The translations under genes and the position numbers were made by a program. A model generated the notes under the pieces. It was not told the DNA's origin and searched no databases. It worked only from the letters and a program-made list of their open reading frames with translations. Positions 16,785 through 24,431 of a DNA stretch of 64,000 bases are shown here, piece by piece; within the stretch, counting starts at the first letter, position 1, and the number at the start of each line of letters is the position of its first letter. Source of the DNA: Streptomyces sp. NBC_00775 (GTDB taxonomy: Bacteria; Actinomycetota; Actinomycetes; Streptomycetales; Streptomycetaceae); NCBI RefSeq assembly GCF_036347135.1, contig NZ_CP108938.1:868001-932000 (forward strand), in the 5' to 3' direction.

Positions 16785-17743
16785 GTCCGTTCCTTCTCAC
16801 CCGCACCCTGCCCGAGGACGCCACGGAGGCCGCCCTGCGCGCCGACGTCCTGCACGGCCTCACCCGCACGCCCAAAACGCTGCCGCCGAAATGGTTCTAC
16901 GACGCGTACGGCAGCGAGCTGTTCGAGAAGATCACCGAACTTCCCGAGTACTACCCGACGCGCGCCGAGCGCGAGATCCTGATCCGCCGCGCGCCGGAGA
17001 TCGCCGCGACGACCGGGGCACGCACCCTCGTCGAGCTGGGTTCCGGCTCGTCCGAGAAGACGCGGTATCTGCTGGACGCGCTGCCGGGACTGCATACCTA
17101 CGTGCCCGTCGACGTCAGCGAGAGCGCGCTCACCCAGGCCGGGCACGCCCTGATCGAGGAGCACCCGGGCCTCGATGTGCACGCACTGATCGCCGACTTC
17201 ACCGGCGGTCTCGCCCTTCCGGGCACGCCCGGACCACGGCTCGTGGCGTTCCTCGGTGGCACGATCGGCAATCTGCTGCCCACCGAACGCGCCGCGTTCC
17301 TGACGTCCGTACGGGCGCTGCTGTCGCCCGGCGACGCGCTGCTGCTGGGCACGGACCTCGTCAAGGACGAGTCGGTCCTCGTCGCCGCGTACGATGACGC
17401 GGCCGGAGTGACGGCCGAGTTCAACAAGAACGTGCTGGCCGTCGTCAACCGTGAGCTGGGCGCCGACTTCGACCCCGACACCTTCGACCATGTCGCCCTC
17501 TGGGACACCGAGCAGGAGTGGATCGAGATGCGGCTGCGCTCGCGTACCGCGCAGACCGTGAAGATTCCCGCCCTGGACCTCGCCGTCGACTTCGCGGACG
17601 GCGAGGAGCTGCGCACCGAGGTCTCGGCGAAGTTCCGCGAGGAGGGAGTGCGCGACGAACTGGCCGTCGCCGGCCTTGAGTTGACGCATTGGTGGACGGA
17701 CGAGGAGGGCCGCTTCGCGCTGTCGCTGAGCATGGCCGGATAG
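16781..17743 (+). CDS. egtD: L-histidine N-alpha-methyltransferase EgtD
   Basis: SAM-dependent trimethylation of histidine to hercynine, the first committed ergothioneine step. The 320-residue protein has the DUF2260/EgtD features: PPKWFYDAYGSELFEKITELPEYYPTR at the N terminus, LVELGSGSSEKTRYLL (SAM site) and FLGGTIGNLLP. GTG 16781 overlaps the egtC stop. It is the last gene of the operon here; no egtE-like PLP lyase follows, so the final C-S lyase must be supplied elsewhere, as in other Streptomyces. Confidence 0.94.
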   Translation: MSPFLLTRTLPEDATEAALRADVLHGLTRTPKTLPPKWFYDAYGSELFEKITELPEYYPTRAEREILIRRAPEIAATTGARTLVELGSGSSEKTRYLLDALPGLHTYVPVDVSESALTQAGHALIEEHPGLDVHALIADFTGGLALPGTPGPRLVAFLGGTIGNLLPTERAAFLTSVRALLSPGDALLLGTDLVKDESVLVAAYDDAAGVTAEFNKNVLAVVNRELGADFDPDTFDHVALWDTEQEWIEMRLRSRTAQTVKIPALDLAVDFADGEELRTEVSAKFREEGVRDELAVAGLELTHWWTDEEGRFALSLSMAG

Positions 17744-17792
17744 CGGCTGCCAGTGCGCGGGATGTGACCACTCACGACGGTTGTCACATACG

Positions 17793-17873
17793 GATGTCTG
17801 TTGCCAACATGATCGGCTTGCCGGCCGACCGTGAGACTACGGCGACCGCAAGCTGGTCATGTCGGCAGACATC
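17793..17873. repeat. 81-nt imperfect palindrome between convergent genes
   Basis: GATGTCTG (17793-17800) is matched by CAGACATC (17866-17873); inside, CC-ACATGA is matched by TCATGTCGG, and further in CTTGC (17817-17821) by GCAAG (17848-17852). It occupies most of the 173-bp space between egtD and the solute-binding protein gene, which converge. A two-way terminator is the simple reading; the arms could also be the ends of a decayed small element, since nothing recognisable lies between them. Confidence 0.5.
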
Positions 17874-17916
17874 ACGACTTCGCGCCGAAGCAAATGGCCG
17901 AGGGGGCGCCACAGAT

Positions 17917-19179
17917 TCACCCGGTGTTCCCCGCCAGCGTCTCCGTGATGCGGCGGGCGGCGCGCCGGGCCTCGGTCGCTGGGTCCGATCCGGTGAGGAC
18001 CTTGGTCATGTAGTCCTTGATCGGGTTGTCGGCCTCGACGGCGGCCCACTCGGGCGAGGCGGGGGTGGCGCGGCCCTGCGCGGCGCCCGCCGCCATGGCC
18101 GCGGCTCCCTCCTCGCCCGCCACCGCTCCGGCGAGGGTCGTCTTGTTGGGCACGTAGTTCATCGTCCGGGCCAGTTCGGTCTGCCACTTGGCGCCGGCGA
18201 GCGCCGAGACGACGGCCGTGGCACCGGGACGGTCGTCCGTGTTCTTGGGCACCACGAGGTCGGAGCCGCCGGTGAAGACCGCGCCGGGCGCGGCAGCGGT
18301 CTTGCCCGGCACCGGGAAGAAGCCCAGCTTGTCCTTGAGGTCGGGATTCGTCCGCTCGATGGCCTGGACGAGCCCGGGCACGGCGACGAGCTGGGCGACC
18401 CGCCCCTTGGCGAACACCCCGGCCTGCGGCGGATGCTCCTCGTCGGCGTTCACGGGCCCGTCTCCGAGCGCCTGGAGCCGCCGGTAGAAGTCCATGCCCC
18501 GCAGGGCGGCCGGTGTCTGCAGAGTGCCCTTCCAGACCCCGGCGGAAGCCTCCTTCGCGAGGTCACCGCCCTCGTCCCAGATGAACCCGGAGAGGGTGTA
18601 CCAGTCCTGCCCGGCCAGATAAATCCCCTGGTTGCCCGAGGAGTTGAGCAGTTCGGTGTCCGCGAGCCACTGGTCGCGGGTCTTCGGCGGCTGCTTGATG
18701 CCCGCCCGTGCGAACAAATCCTTGCGGTAGATGACGACGCGGTTGGCCGCGTACCAGGGGATGCCGAACTGGCGGGAGCCGAAGCTGCCGGGCTGGGCAA
18801 GGCCCGGCAGCCAGTCCTCCCTGCCCCAGTCGCGCATCGATTCAAGGGTCAGGTCACTCAGACCTCCCCCGTCCACGTACTGCGCGACCTGGGTGTTGCC
18901 GACCTCGATGACGTCGGGTGCGCCCTTGTCCTCCCGCTTGAGCGCCGACTGGACCTTCTCGCCGATCCCGGTCCACTGCTGGATGCGGATGTCGAGCCGG
19001 AGGTCACTGTGCGTCCGCTCGAAGTCCGCGGTGAACCGCTTCAGGAACTCCTTGGACGCGCTGTCCTTCATCAGCCACACCGTGACGGTCCGCCGCCCGG
19101 ACCCCGCTTCCGGCAGGGCACCGCAGGCGGTGAGCAGGGAGGTGGTGACGCATACGACGGCGAGGAGGCGATGTCTCAC
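17917..19179 (-). CDS. sugar ABC transporter substrate-binding lipoprotein
   Basis: A 420-residue secreted lipoprotein of the family 1 extracellular solute-binding proteins, which capture sugars outside the cell for ABC import. The signal peptide ends in LLTAC, with the lipid-modified Cys near residue 19, and the mature protein has VTVWLMKDSASKEFLKRFTADF, APDVIEVGNT and FTGGSDLVVPK. GTG 19179 is the start. No permease or ATPase gene is adjacent, so it is an orphan binding protein, perhaps working with a shared ATPase such as MsiK and permeases elsewhere. An operator-like sequence (19263-19276) in its promoter resembles that of the hexosaminidase gene, suggesting chito- or glucan-oligosaccharide ligands. 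Confidence 0.87.
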   Translation of the reverse strand: MRHRLLAVVCVTTSLLTACGALPEAGSGRRTVTVWLMKDSASKEFLKRFTADFERTHSDLRLDIRIQQWTGIGEKVQSALKREDKGAPDVIEVGNTQVAQYVDGGGLSDLTLESMRDWGREDWLPGLAQPGSFGSRQFGIPWYAANRVVIYRKDLFARAGIKQPPKTRDQWLADTELLNSSGNQGIYLAGQDWYTLSGFIWDEGGDLAKEASAGVWKGTLQTPAALRGMDFYRRLQALGDGPVNADEEHPPQAGVFAKGRVAQLVAVPGLVQAIERTNPDLKDKLGFFPVPGKTAAAPGAVFTGGSDLVVPKNTDDRPGATAVVSALAGAKWQTELARTMNYVPNKTTLAGAVAGEEGAAAMAAGAAQGRATPASPEWAAVEADNPIKDYMTKVLTGSDPATEARRAARRITETLAGNTG

Positions 19180-19262
19180 GAGGGGTCCTGTTCTGCCTTG
19201 CGGACAAGGATGAGGGGCCCGGCGTGGGGGACGAGCTCAACGCTCGTACGGGAGTTCTGATT

Positions 19263-19289
19263 TTGGTATGGACCAATCAGCCCCGTCAA
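19263..19289 (-). promoter_or_regulatory. promoter with DasR-like operator for solute-binding protein gene
   Basis: Read on the minus strand: TTGACG (19284-19289), 6 nt, then ATTGGTC continuing into TTGGTCCATACCAA (19263-19276), an inverted repeat with arms TTGGT/ACCAA. The hexosaminidase promoter has the same order, TTGACG-N5-ATTGGTC. The site resembles the GntR-family DasR element TGGTCTAGACCA. The nearby GntR/UTRA gene is the obvious candidate regulator. Confidence 0.6.
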
Positions 19290-19294
19290 GGGGT

Positions 19295-20710
19295 TCAGGT
19301 TCCGGGCACTGTGTCCTGGAAGGTGGTCCCGGCGCTCCGGTACGCGGCGACCTTGGCCGCCACCTGGGCGGGGCTGAGAACCTGGTCCTTGACGTGCAGC
19401 ACGTAGTCGACCTGCTCGTCGTAGGCGCGGGGTGTCGTACTGGTCTGCCCGGCCAGGTCGATGAGCCACTGGTTGAAGTTGATCGACATGGGCCGCTCCG
19501 GCAGATACGCGGCGTCGTGCGTACCGAAGAGCTGTCCGTCGATGAAGTACGTGATGCCGCTGCCGTCGATCGTCAGGACCAGGTCGTGCCAGCCGTCGTA
19601 GCTCCGGCGCCCCTCGGTGTGCTGGTTGACCGCCTGCCACGGGTCCGGGTTGTAGGTCTCCCAGGACGTCGTGTAGAGGATGTTCGAGGGCTCGCCCCAG
19701 CCGCCGTTGGGCAGATACTCGAAGTCGTACTCGGCGTAGTCGTCGGCCATCGGCGCGGTGAGGTCGTTGATGGTGAAGAACGTCTGGACGAGGTGGTCGC
19801 CGTCGGGCCCGGTCTTGGGCGCGTCGGAGAACCTGACGCGTGCCGCGTACGTGCCGTTCTTGAACTTCATGGCCTTGGTGAGGACTTCGGTCTGTTTCGT
19901 CGAGTCGCCGGTCCCCGCGGTCGATGTCTCCAGGTTCATCACCGAGCCGGCGCCGGAGCCGGTGAAGGTGACGTTCTCGGGGGCCCAGGTCGCACCGGAG
20001 ACGCCGGGGCCACCGGAGTTGGAGCGGACGTTCCAGCCGTGCTCGGAGATCCTCGGGTCGGTGTGGCCGGTGTAGGCGAAGTCGTCGAAGAGCGCGGCGC
20101 CGTCGGTGGGCGGGTCGGTCGGATCGGGGTCCGGGCCGGGCTCATTGCCCGCGGGCGCGGTCCCCCAGACGAGCGTGTTCGCGCGGGTCGCCGTCACCTT
20201 GTCCCAGTTCGCGTACGAGGTCCGTTCGGCGCCGAAGGAGTAGTCGTCGCTCTGGTTCAGGGTCTGCCAGTCGGAGCGGTAGAAGCGCAGCTGCATGTCA
20301 CCGGTGTCGGCGCCGGCCGCGAGACTGCCCGCGCCGGAGGTGAAGGCGATCTCCAGATAGCGGTCGGCCGTCGCCGTCGGCTGCGTGAGCGTGCCGAAGG
20401 TGCCGGTGATGTTCGCGCAGCCCTTCACGGCCCACGAACACGCGAAGCGGTAGGCGGTGCTCGCCGAGTCGGCCTTGAAGTAGTAGCGGACCCTGACCTC
20501 GCTCAACTGCACCGATCCGCTGCCGGTGTTGGTGACCTTCAGCCAGGGTTCGCTCTGGTCGGCGCTCGCACCGGTCGCGCTGGTGCGGTACTGCACGCTG
20601 AGCCCGTCGGCGGCGGCGGTCGCGGGCTGAGCGGTGAGTCCGGCGAGGGCGAGCCCCGCTGCCGCCGCGACGGCGATGGCCGTACGTACTCTGTTGCCTT
20701 GTCGGTTCAT
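19295..20710 (-). CDS. secreted GH16 beta-glucanase with N-terminal CBM3
   Basis: A 471-residue secreted enzyme. A signal peptide (residues 1-33, cleavage near ATA-AAD) is followed by a CBM3-type cellulose-binding module (LSVQYRTSATGASADQSEPW to FGAERTSYANWDKVTA, about 36-180), a short Pro/Asp/Thr linker and a GH16 domain with the catalytic motif EYDFE (nucleophile and acid/base glutamates). It should cleave mixed or beta-1,3-glucans, held to crystalline polysaccharide. ATG 20710 overlaps the stop of the hexosaminidase gene (ATGA), so the two are cotranslated: an exported depolymerase coupled to a cytosolic exo-enzyme. Confidence 0.85.
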   Translation of the reverse strand: MNRQGNRVRTAIAVAAAAGLALAGLTAQPATAAADGLSVQYRTSATGASADQSEPWLKVTNTGSGSVQLSEVRVRYYFKADSASTAYRFACSWAVKGCANITGTFGTLTQPTATADRYLEIAFTSGAGSLAAGADTGDMQLRFYRSDWQTLNQSDDYSFGAERTSYANWDKVTATRANTLVWGTAPAGNEPGPDPDPTDPPTDGAALFDDFAYTGHTDPRISEHGWNVRSNSGGPGVSGATWAPENVTFTGSGAGSVMNLETSTAGTGDSTKQTEVLTKAMKFKNGTYAARVRFSDAPKTGPDGDHLVQTFFTINDLTAPMADDYAEYDFEYLPNGGWGEPSNILYTTSWETYNPDPWQAVNQHTEGRRSYDGWHDLVLTIDGSGITYFIDGQLFGTHDAAYLPERPMSINFNQWLIDLAGQTSTTPRAYDEQVDYVLHVKDQVLSPAQVAAKVAAYRSAGTTFQDTVPGT

Positions 20711-22257
20711 GGATGTGTCTCCTCTCGGAGGGCCGGCAGCCGTGGCTCCCGGTGTGGGGGATGAAGCGGTACGCCGAGGGCGTGCAGGCGTACGCGGTGA
20801 TGCCGCAGCCGGTGCGCGAAGTCCGGCCAGGGCCGGGGCGCCGACCAGGCGTTCTCGGCGAGAGCGCACAGCCGCGGGAACGCCCGGTACTCGATGTGCG
20901 CGGGCGTGGGCAGGTACTCGGTCCACAACTGGGCCTGGGTGCCCAGGACTTGGGCTGCAGCCTCGGGCTCCCAGTCAGCGGGGGCCGGACGGAAGGCGTG
21001 CACGGTGTCGAGGCCGATCGGCGGGCCCGGCTGAGCGGGCGGCTCGCCGCGCCGCCCGGACTCCCGGTAGTCGAAGTAGGTGGACCGGTGGGGCGCCATC
21101 ACCACCTGGTGGCCGCGCCGGGCGGCGGCGAGACCGTCGGCCGCGTCCCGCCATGGCAGCACGGTGAACGAGCGCGGCAGGGTCACGCCGTCCTCGCACC
21201 AGCCCAGCGGCTTGCGCCCCCGGCGGACGAGGAACTCCCCGATCTGCCCCATGAACCAGCCGTGGAGCTGCTCGGGCCCGGCGAGCCCCTCCTCGCGCGC
21301 CCGCCGCCGCGCGGCCGGATGCGCCGCCCATTCGGTGGTGGGGCACTCGTCGCCGCCGACGTGGACGTACGGCGAGGGGAAGGTGTCCATGACCTCGTCG
21401 AGGACGGTGCGGCAGAAGTCCAGGGCCCGGTCGTGGACGCCCAGCACCTGCTCGCACACGCCCCACTGGGTCCACACGTCCAGCCGGCGGTCCGGATCGT
21501 TGCCGAGCTCGGGGTAGGCGGCGAGGGCGGCCCGGACATGGCCGGGCATGTCGATCTCGGGTACGACGGTGACACCGCGCGCGGCGGCGTGGGCGACGAG
21601 GCCGCGCAGCTCGGCCTGCGTGTAGCTGCCGCCGTGCGGGATGCCGTCCCCGGCGGTCTCGGCACGCCGGGCGCCGATCTCGGTGAGCTTCGGGTACGCG
21701 GCGACCGGCATGCGCCAGCCCTGGTCGTCGGTCAGGTGCAGATGCAGGGTGTTCAGCTTGTGCAGCGCCAGCAGGTCGATGAATCGCCTTATGTACGTGG
21801 CGGGTTGGAAGTGCCGGGCCACGTCGAGCATCGCCCCGCGCCACACGTGGCGCGGTACGTCGGTGATCCGTACACAGGGGAGGGTCCAGGCGACACCGCG
21901 TACGGGGCTGTCGGTGAGAGCGGCGGGCGGCAGCAGCTGGCGCAGGGTCTGCACCCCCCGCAGCAGACCGGTGGGGCCGGCCGCGTGCAGGTGTACCGCG
22001 TCGGGGGTGACCCTCAGCCCGTACCCCTCCCGGCCGAGGGCCGTGAGCGTCGGGTCGAGGGTGAAGGCGATCTGCCCGTCGGTCGCCGTGGGCAGCGGCA
22101 GTCCGGTGGCCGGGGCGAGGAGCTCACGCAGCAGCGTGACGGCCGCTTCGGCGCCTGGGGCCGCCGTGACTGCCGTACGCCCGTCAAGGGTGAACCGTCC
22201 GGGGAGTACGACGAGTCCGCCGGGCGCGGGCAGAAGCGAGACGTCGGCTGCGGGCAT
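20707..22257 (-). CDS. GH20 beta-N-acetylhexosaminidase, apparently cytosolic
   Basis: A 516-residue GH20 enzyme that would release terminal N-acetylhexosamine from chito-oligosaccharides or muropeptides. It has the GH20 accessory domain (residues 1-140), then LHLHLTDDQGWR, and the catalytic Asp-Glu pair in YVHVGGDECPTTEW, with LGTQAQLWTEYL late. No signal peptide is visible from ATG 22257, so the enzyme should act inside the cell on imported oligosaccharides. An in-frame ATG at 22353 would add an unconserved 32 residues through the operator region and was rejected. Two operator-like sites lie 35-83 bp upstream. Confidence 0.88.
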   Translation of the reverse strand: MPAADVSLLPAPGGLVVLPGRFTLDGRTAVTAAPGAEAAVTLLRELLAPATGLPLPTATDGQIAFTLDPTLTALGREGYGLRVTPDAVHLHAAGPTGLLRGVQTLRQLLPPAALTDSPVRGVAWTLPCVRITDVPRHVWRGAMLDVARHFQPATYIRRFIDLLALHKLNTLHLHLTDDQGWRMPVAAYPKLTEIGARRAETAGDGIPHGGSYTQAELRGLVAHAAARGVTVVPEIDMPGHVRAALAAYPELGNDPDRRLDVWTQWGVCEQVLGVHDRALDFCRTVLDEVMDTFPSPYVHVGGDECPTTEWAAHPAARRRAREEGLAGPEQLHGWFMGQIGEFLVRRGRKPLGWCEDGVTLPRSFTVLPWRDAADGLAAARRGHQVVMAPHRSTYFDYRESGRRGEPPAQPGPPIGLDTVHAFRPAPADWEPEAAAQVLGTQAQLWTEYLPTPAHIEYRAFPRLCALAENAWSAPRPWPDFAHRLRHHRVRLHALGVPLHPPHREPRLPALREETHP

Positions 22258-22291
22258 GACGGAGAACCCTTTCGCGGCGGGGCGCGACCTT

Positions 22292-22353
22292 ACCAATTGG
22301 TCACCTGACCTCTTGCGCGACTTGAAGGTGGCATAGACCAATAGGCGCGTCAA
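22292..22353 (-). promoter_or_regulatory. promoter/operator region of hexosaminidase operon
   Basis: On the minus strand: TTGACG (22348-22353), 5 nt, then ATTGGTC with the 12-bp TGGTCTATGCCA (22329-22340), ten of twelve bases as in the DasR element TGGTCTAGACCA. Thirty bases downstream lies the perfect palindrome ACCAATTGGT (22292-22301). Both are between the promoter and the gene start at 22257, so repression by the divergent GntR regulator is plausible. Confidence 0.58.
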
Positions 22354-22407
22354 GAGGCCGTGCAGGGACGGAGATTGGGGAACCTGGGGTCCCCTCGTAT
22401 CGTCAAC

Positions 22408-22441
22408 TGGTCAGGTGGGCGGTTACCATCGGGGCTGACCA
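22408..22441 (+). promoter_or_regulatory. inverted TGGTCA/TGACCA pair before GntR gene
   Basis: TGGTCA (22408-22413) and TGACCA (22436-22441) face each other across 22 bp, around a -10-like TACCAT (22424-22429). The half-sites share TGGTC with the other sites of this locus, so autoregulation by the GntR protein is possible. The spacing differs from the other sites, which weakens the case. Confidence 0.35.
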
Positions 22442-22495
22442 GCCGAAGGACCGCCGGGCGCTGATCGGCGTCATCGAGCACGGAGTGGGGAGCAC

Positions 22496-23299
22496 ATGGA
22501 CGGCGTACTCAAGCGGGAGCGGGTCCGCGACTTCCTGCTCGGTCTGGTCGAGGACCGCGGTCCGGGGGCCGCCATTCCCTCCGAGCGCACGCTCTGCGCC
22601 GAACTCGGCGTCTCACGCCCCACGTTGCGGGCCGCCGTCGACGAACTCGTCGCCACGGGGCTGCTGGTGCGCGAGCACGGGCGCGGCATGTTCGTGGCGC
22701 CGGCGAAGATCACCCAGGAGATCGTCCCGGACCGGCAGACGGCGAGCGTGCCGCTCGCCACCGGCAGCTGGTCGAGCCGCGTACTGGAGCTCGCGACCAT
22801 CCGGGCGGGCGCCAGGATCGGCCGGAAGCTGCGGATGTCACCGGCCGCCGAGCTGATCTACATCGCGCGGCTGCGACTGGTCGACGGCTCCCCCATGGCG
22901 ATCGAGCATCTGCACATCCCGGCCGCGCTGGTGCCCTCGCTCACGCCCGCCGAGCTGGAGGCCGGGGACCTCTACGCCCACCTGCGGGAACACCACCGGA
23001 TCCAGGTCCACGAGGCGACCCAGTCGATCGAGCCGACCGTCGTCAGCGAGGCCGAGGCCAAGGTGCTGGGGGTCCCGGTCCTCTCCCCCGCTCTGCTGAT
23101 CGAGCGCCTCACCACGGACACCTCGGACCGGCCGGTGGAGTACGTCCACTCCCTCTACCGGGGCGACCGCTACCGCATCGTCTCGCGGCTGTCGCTGGCC
23201 GCGCACCACGGCCGTACGGCCCGGGACGCGCCCGACGACTTCACCCAGGGCATCCCCGACATCTCGCGGACCGCCGCGCTGTGGGGCACCGTGGAATGA
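22496..23299 (+). CDS. GntR-family regulator with UTRA domain
   Basis: A 267-residue regulator of the HutC/DasR subfamily. The N-terminal winged helix (PSERTLCAELGVSRPTLRAAVDELVATGLLVREHGRGMFV, residues 25-65) is followed by a UTRA effector domain (LVDGSPMAIEHLHIPAAL, HEATQSIEPTVVSEAEAKVLGV, PVEYVHSLYRGDRYRI). This subfamily binds sugar phosphates such as glucosamine-6-phosphate. ATG 22496 has GGAGTGGGGAG 3-9 nt upstream. It is divergent from the hexosaminidase-glucanase operon and most likely controls it and the solute-binding protein gene. It may be DasR itself or a paralogue; by-eye reading cannot decide. Confidence 0.85.
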   Translation: MDGVLKRERVRDFLLGLVEDRGPGAAIPSERTLCAELGVSRPTLRAAVDELVATGLLVREHGRGMFVAPAKITQEIVPDRQTASVPLATGSWSSRVLELATIRAGARIGRKLRMSPAAELIYIARLRLVDGSPMAIEHLHIPAALVPSLTPAELEAGDLYAHLREHHRIQVHEATQSIEPTVVSEAEAKVLGVPVLSPALLIERLTTDTSDRPVEYVHSLYRGDRYRIVSRLSLAAHHGRTARDAPDDFTQGIPDISRTAALWGTVE

Positions 23300-23336
23300 C
23301 GCGTGGCACACCCGCCACGGCGAGAGGAGTACCCGC

Positions 23337-23552
23337 ATGTCCGAGAACACGTACCGGGTCACCGAGATCGTCGGCACCTCCCACGAGGGCATCGACCAGG
23401 CCATTCGCAATGGGATCACCCGCGCCTCGCAGACCTTGCGCAACCTGGACTGGTTCGAGGTCACGCAGGTCAGGGGCCAGATCGAGAACGGGCAGATCGA
23501 GCACTACCAGGTCGGCCTGAAGGTCGGTTTCCGGCTCGACGAAGGCGAGTGA
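23337..23552 (+). CDS. dodecin family flavin-binding protein
   Basis: A 71-residue protein with the full dodecin pattern: YRVTEIVGTSHEGIDQAIRNG, TLRNLDWFEVTQVRG (flavin-stacking Trp) and HYQVGLKVGFRLDE. Dodecins form hollow dodecamers that store or buffer flavins or CoA in the cytosol. A GGCGAGAGGAG sequence precedes the ATG. It lies 37 bp after the GntR gene on the same strand, without obvious functional connection, and is followed by a GC hairpin. Confidence 0.93.
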   Translation: MSENTYRVTEIVGTSHEGIDQAIRNGITRASQTLRNLDWFEVTQVRGQIENGQIEHYQVGLKVGFRLDEGE

Positions 23553-23555
23553 CGC

Positions 23556-23574
23556 GGCCCCGGCTCCCGGGGCC
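23556..23574. terminator. GC hairpin after dodecin gene
   Basis: GGCCCCGG (23556-23563) pairs perfectly with CCGGGGCC (23567-23574), loop CTC. It is between the convergent dodecin and HAD genes, 4 nt after the dodecin stop. No T tract. Confidence 0.55.
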
Positions 23575-23594
23575 ATCACCCCTGCGCGGACCCC

Positions 23595-24086
23595 TCAGGT
23601 CCGCCCCTCCCGCTCCTGCGCGTCCCTCAGCGCCGCGGACGCGGCCGCCCAGCGCGCCCTGACGACCCTGAAGCCCGCCCGCTCCGCGTCCTCGCAGACC
23701 AGCTCGTCGTCGTCCACGAGGACGCGGATCTCGCGGTCGCGGGCCAGCCGGCGGAGGATCTCCAGTTTGGTGCGCCGGGCCGGCCTGCGGTCGTCGTTGC
23801 GCCGCATCCAGATGCGCCCGGCCGGCAGCCCCTGCGCGGCCAGCCACTCCTCGGTGTCGCGGCGGCACCGCTCGGGGCGGCCGGTGAGGTAGACCACCTC
23901 GCACTCCTGTGCGCTCTCCTGCGCCAGCGCGATGCCCTCGGCCAGCGGTGGATCCTGCGACGCGGCCGCGAAGAACGCGTCCCAGTCCCGTGGCTTGCTC
24001 TCCAGGAACCGCTGCCGATGCGCGGTGTCCGCGAGTGTGCCGTCGAGGTCGAACACGGCGAGCGGTCTGCTGATCTTCTCCTTCAC
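23595..24086 (-). CDS. HAD-superfamily phosphatase (polynucleotide-kinase-phosphatase-like)
   Basis: A 163-residue HAD phosphatase. Motif 1 is VFDLDGTLADT at residues 10-20, motif 2 is YLTGRPE, the Lys motif is in RRTKLEILRRL and the acidic motif in VLVDDDELVCEDA. The HRQRFL and DWDAFFAAASQDPP segments resemble the phosphatase domain of polynucleotide kinases and LNS2-type proteins, so the substrate may be a nucleotide or a nucleic acid end. GTG 24086 is preferred because the -10-like TAGGGT (minus strand, 24094-24099) ends 7 nt upstream, giving a leaderless message; the longer start at 24125 would include that promoter. Confidence 0.75.
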   Translation of the reverse strand: MKEKISRPLAVFDLDGTLADTAHRQRFLESKPRDWDAFFAAASQDPPLAEGIALAQESAQECEVVYLTGRPERCRRDTEEWLAAQGLPAGRIWMRRNDDRRPARRTKLEILRRLARDREIRVLVDDDELVCEDAERAGFRVVRARWAAASAALRDAQEREGRT

Positions 24087-24431
24087 GCCGACCACCCTAG
24101 ACAGGGCCCGGGACGCCCCGCGCACCGCGGCGGCCGATCTCCCTCGTGAACACGTCCAACTTCTGCCTCGTCAGGCTCTGTTCACATCACCCAGCAAGCC
24201 CTTACCGTAATGCCTCGCACAGCATGTCGCACAACATTCGGTATTTCGAACAAGAGCAGGGTGGTGGAGGGACACCACCGCCCGGTTCTTCGGCATGCGG
24301 AGGTCTTGGTGTACCCCCCTCTCGACAGACGTGGCTCCCTCCCCGTCGACGACTTCCGCGTGTACGGCAAGACCCTCACCGCCGCGGAAGTCGCCGCGCC
24401 GACTGAGTGAGCGAACCAAGGAGAGCCGCAC
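24087..24431. other. 345-bp gap with LamG remnant and no intact gene
   Basis: Between the HAD gene and the first GH43 gene. The left half is lower in GC than its surroundings and shows no motif that I recognise. The right end holds a decayed LamG fragment, annotated separately, and the ribosome site AAGGAGAG of the GH43 gene. Confidence 0.6.
24342..24410 (+). pseudogene. C-terminal fragment of a LamG/concanavalin-like domain
   Basis: In one frame ending at TGA 24408-24410 the sequence reads VDDFRVYGKTLTAAEVAAPTE, the standard last strand of LamG-type lectin domains in Streptomyces glycosidases (IDDFRVYGRALTAAEVAAL). No start codon, signal or earlier LamG strand is in frame before it. It is therefore the surviving 3' end of a deleted secreted-enzyme gene, directly upstream of the GH43 gene. 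A 66-residue ORF from ATG 24210 covers it, but its first part has no LamG character. Confidence 0.65.

Noticed and set aside
17763..17788. TGTGAC...GTCACA inverted repeat after egtD, reminiscent of a Crp site
   Set aside because: The spacer is 14 bp instead of 4-6 and it lies between convergent genes, not upstream of a start. It was not listed as an operator.
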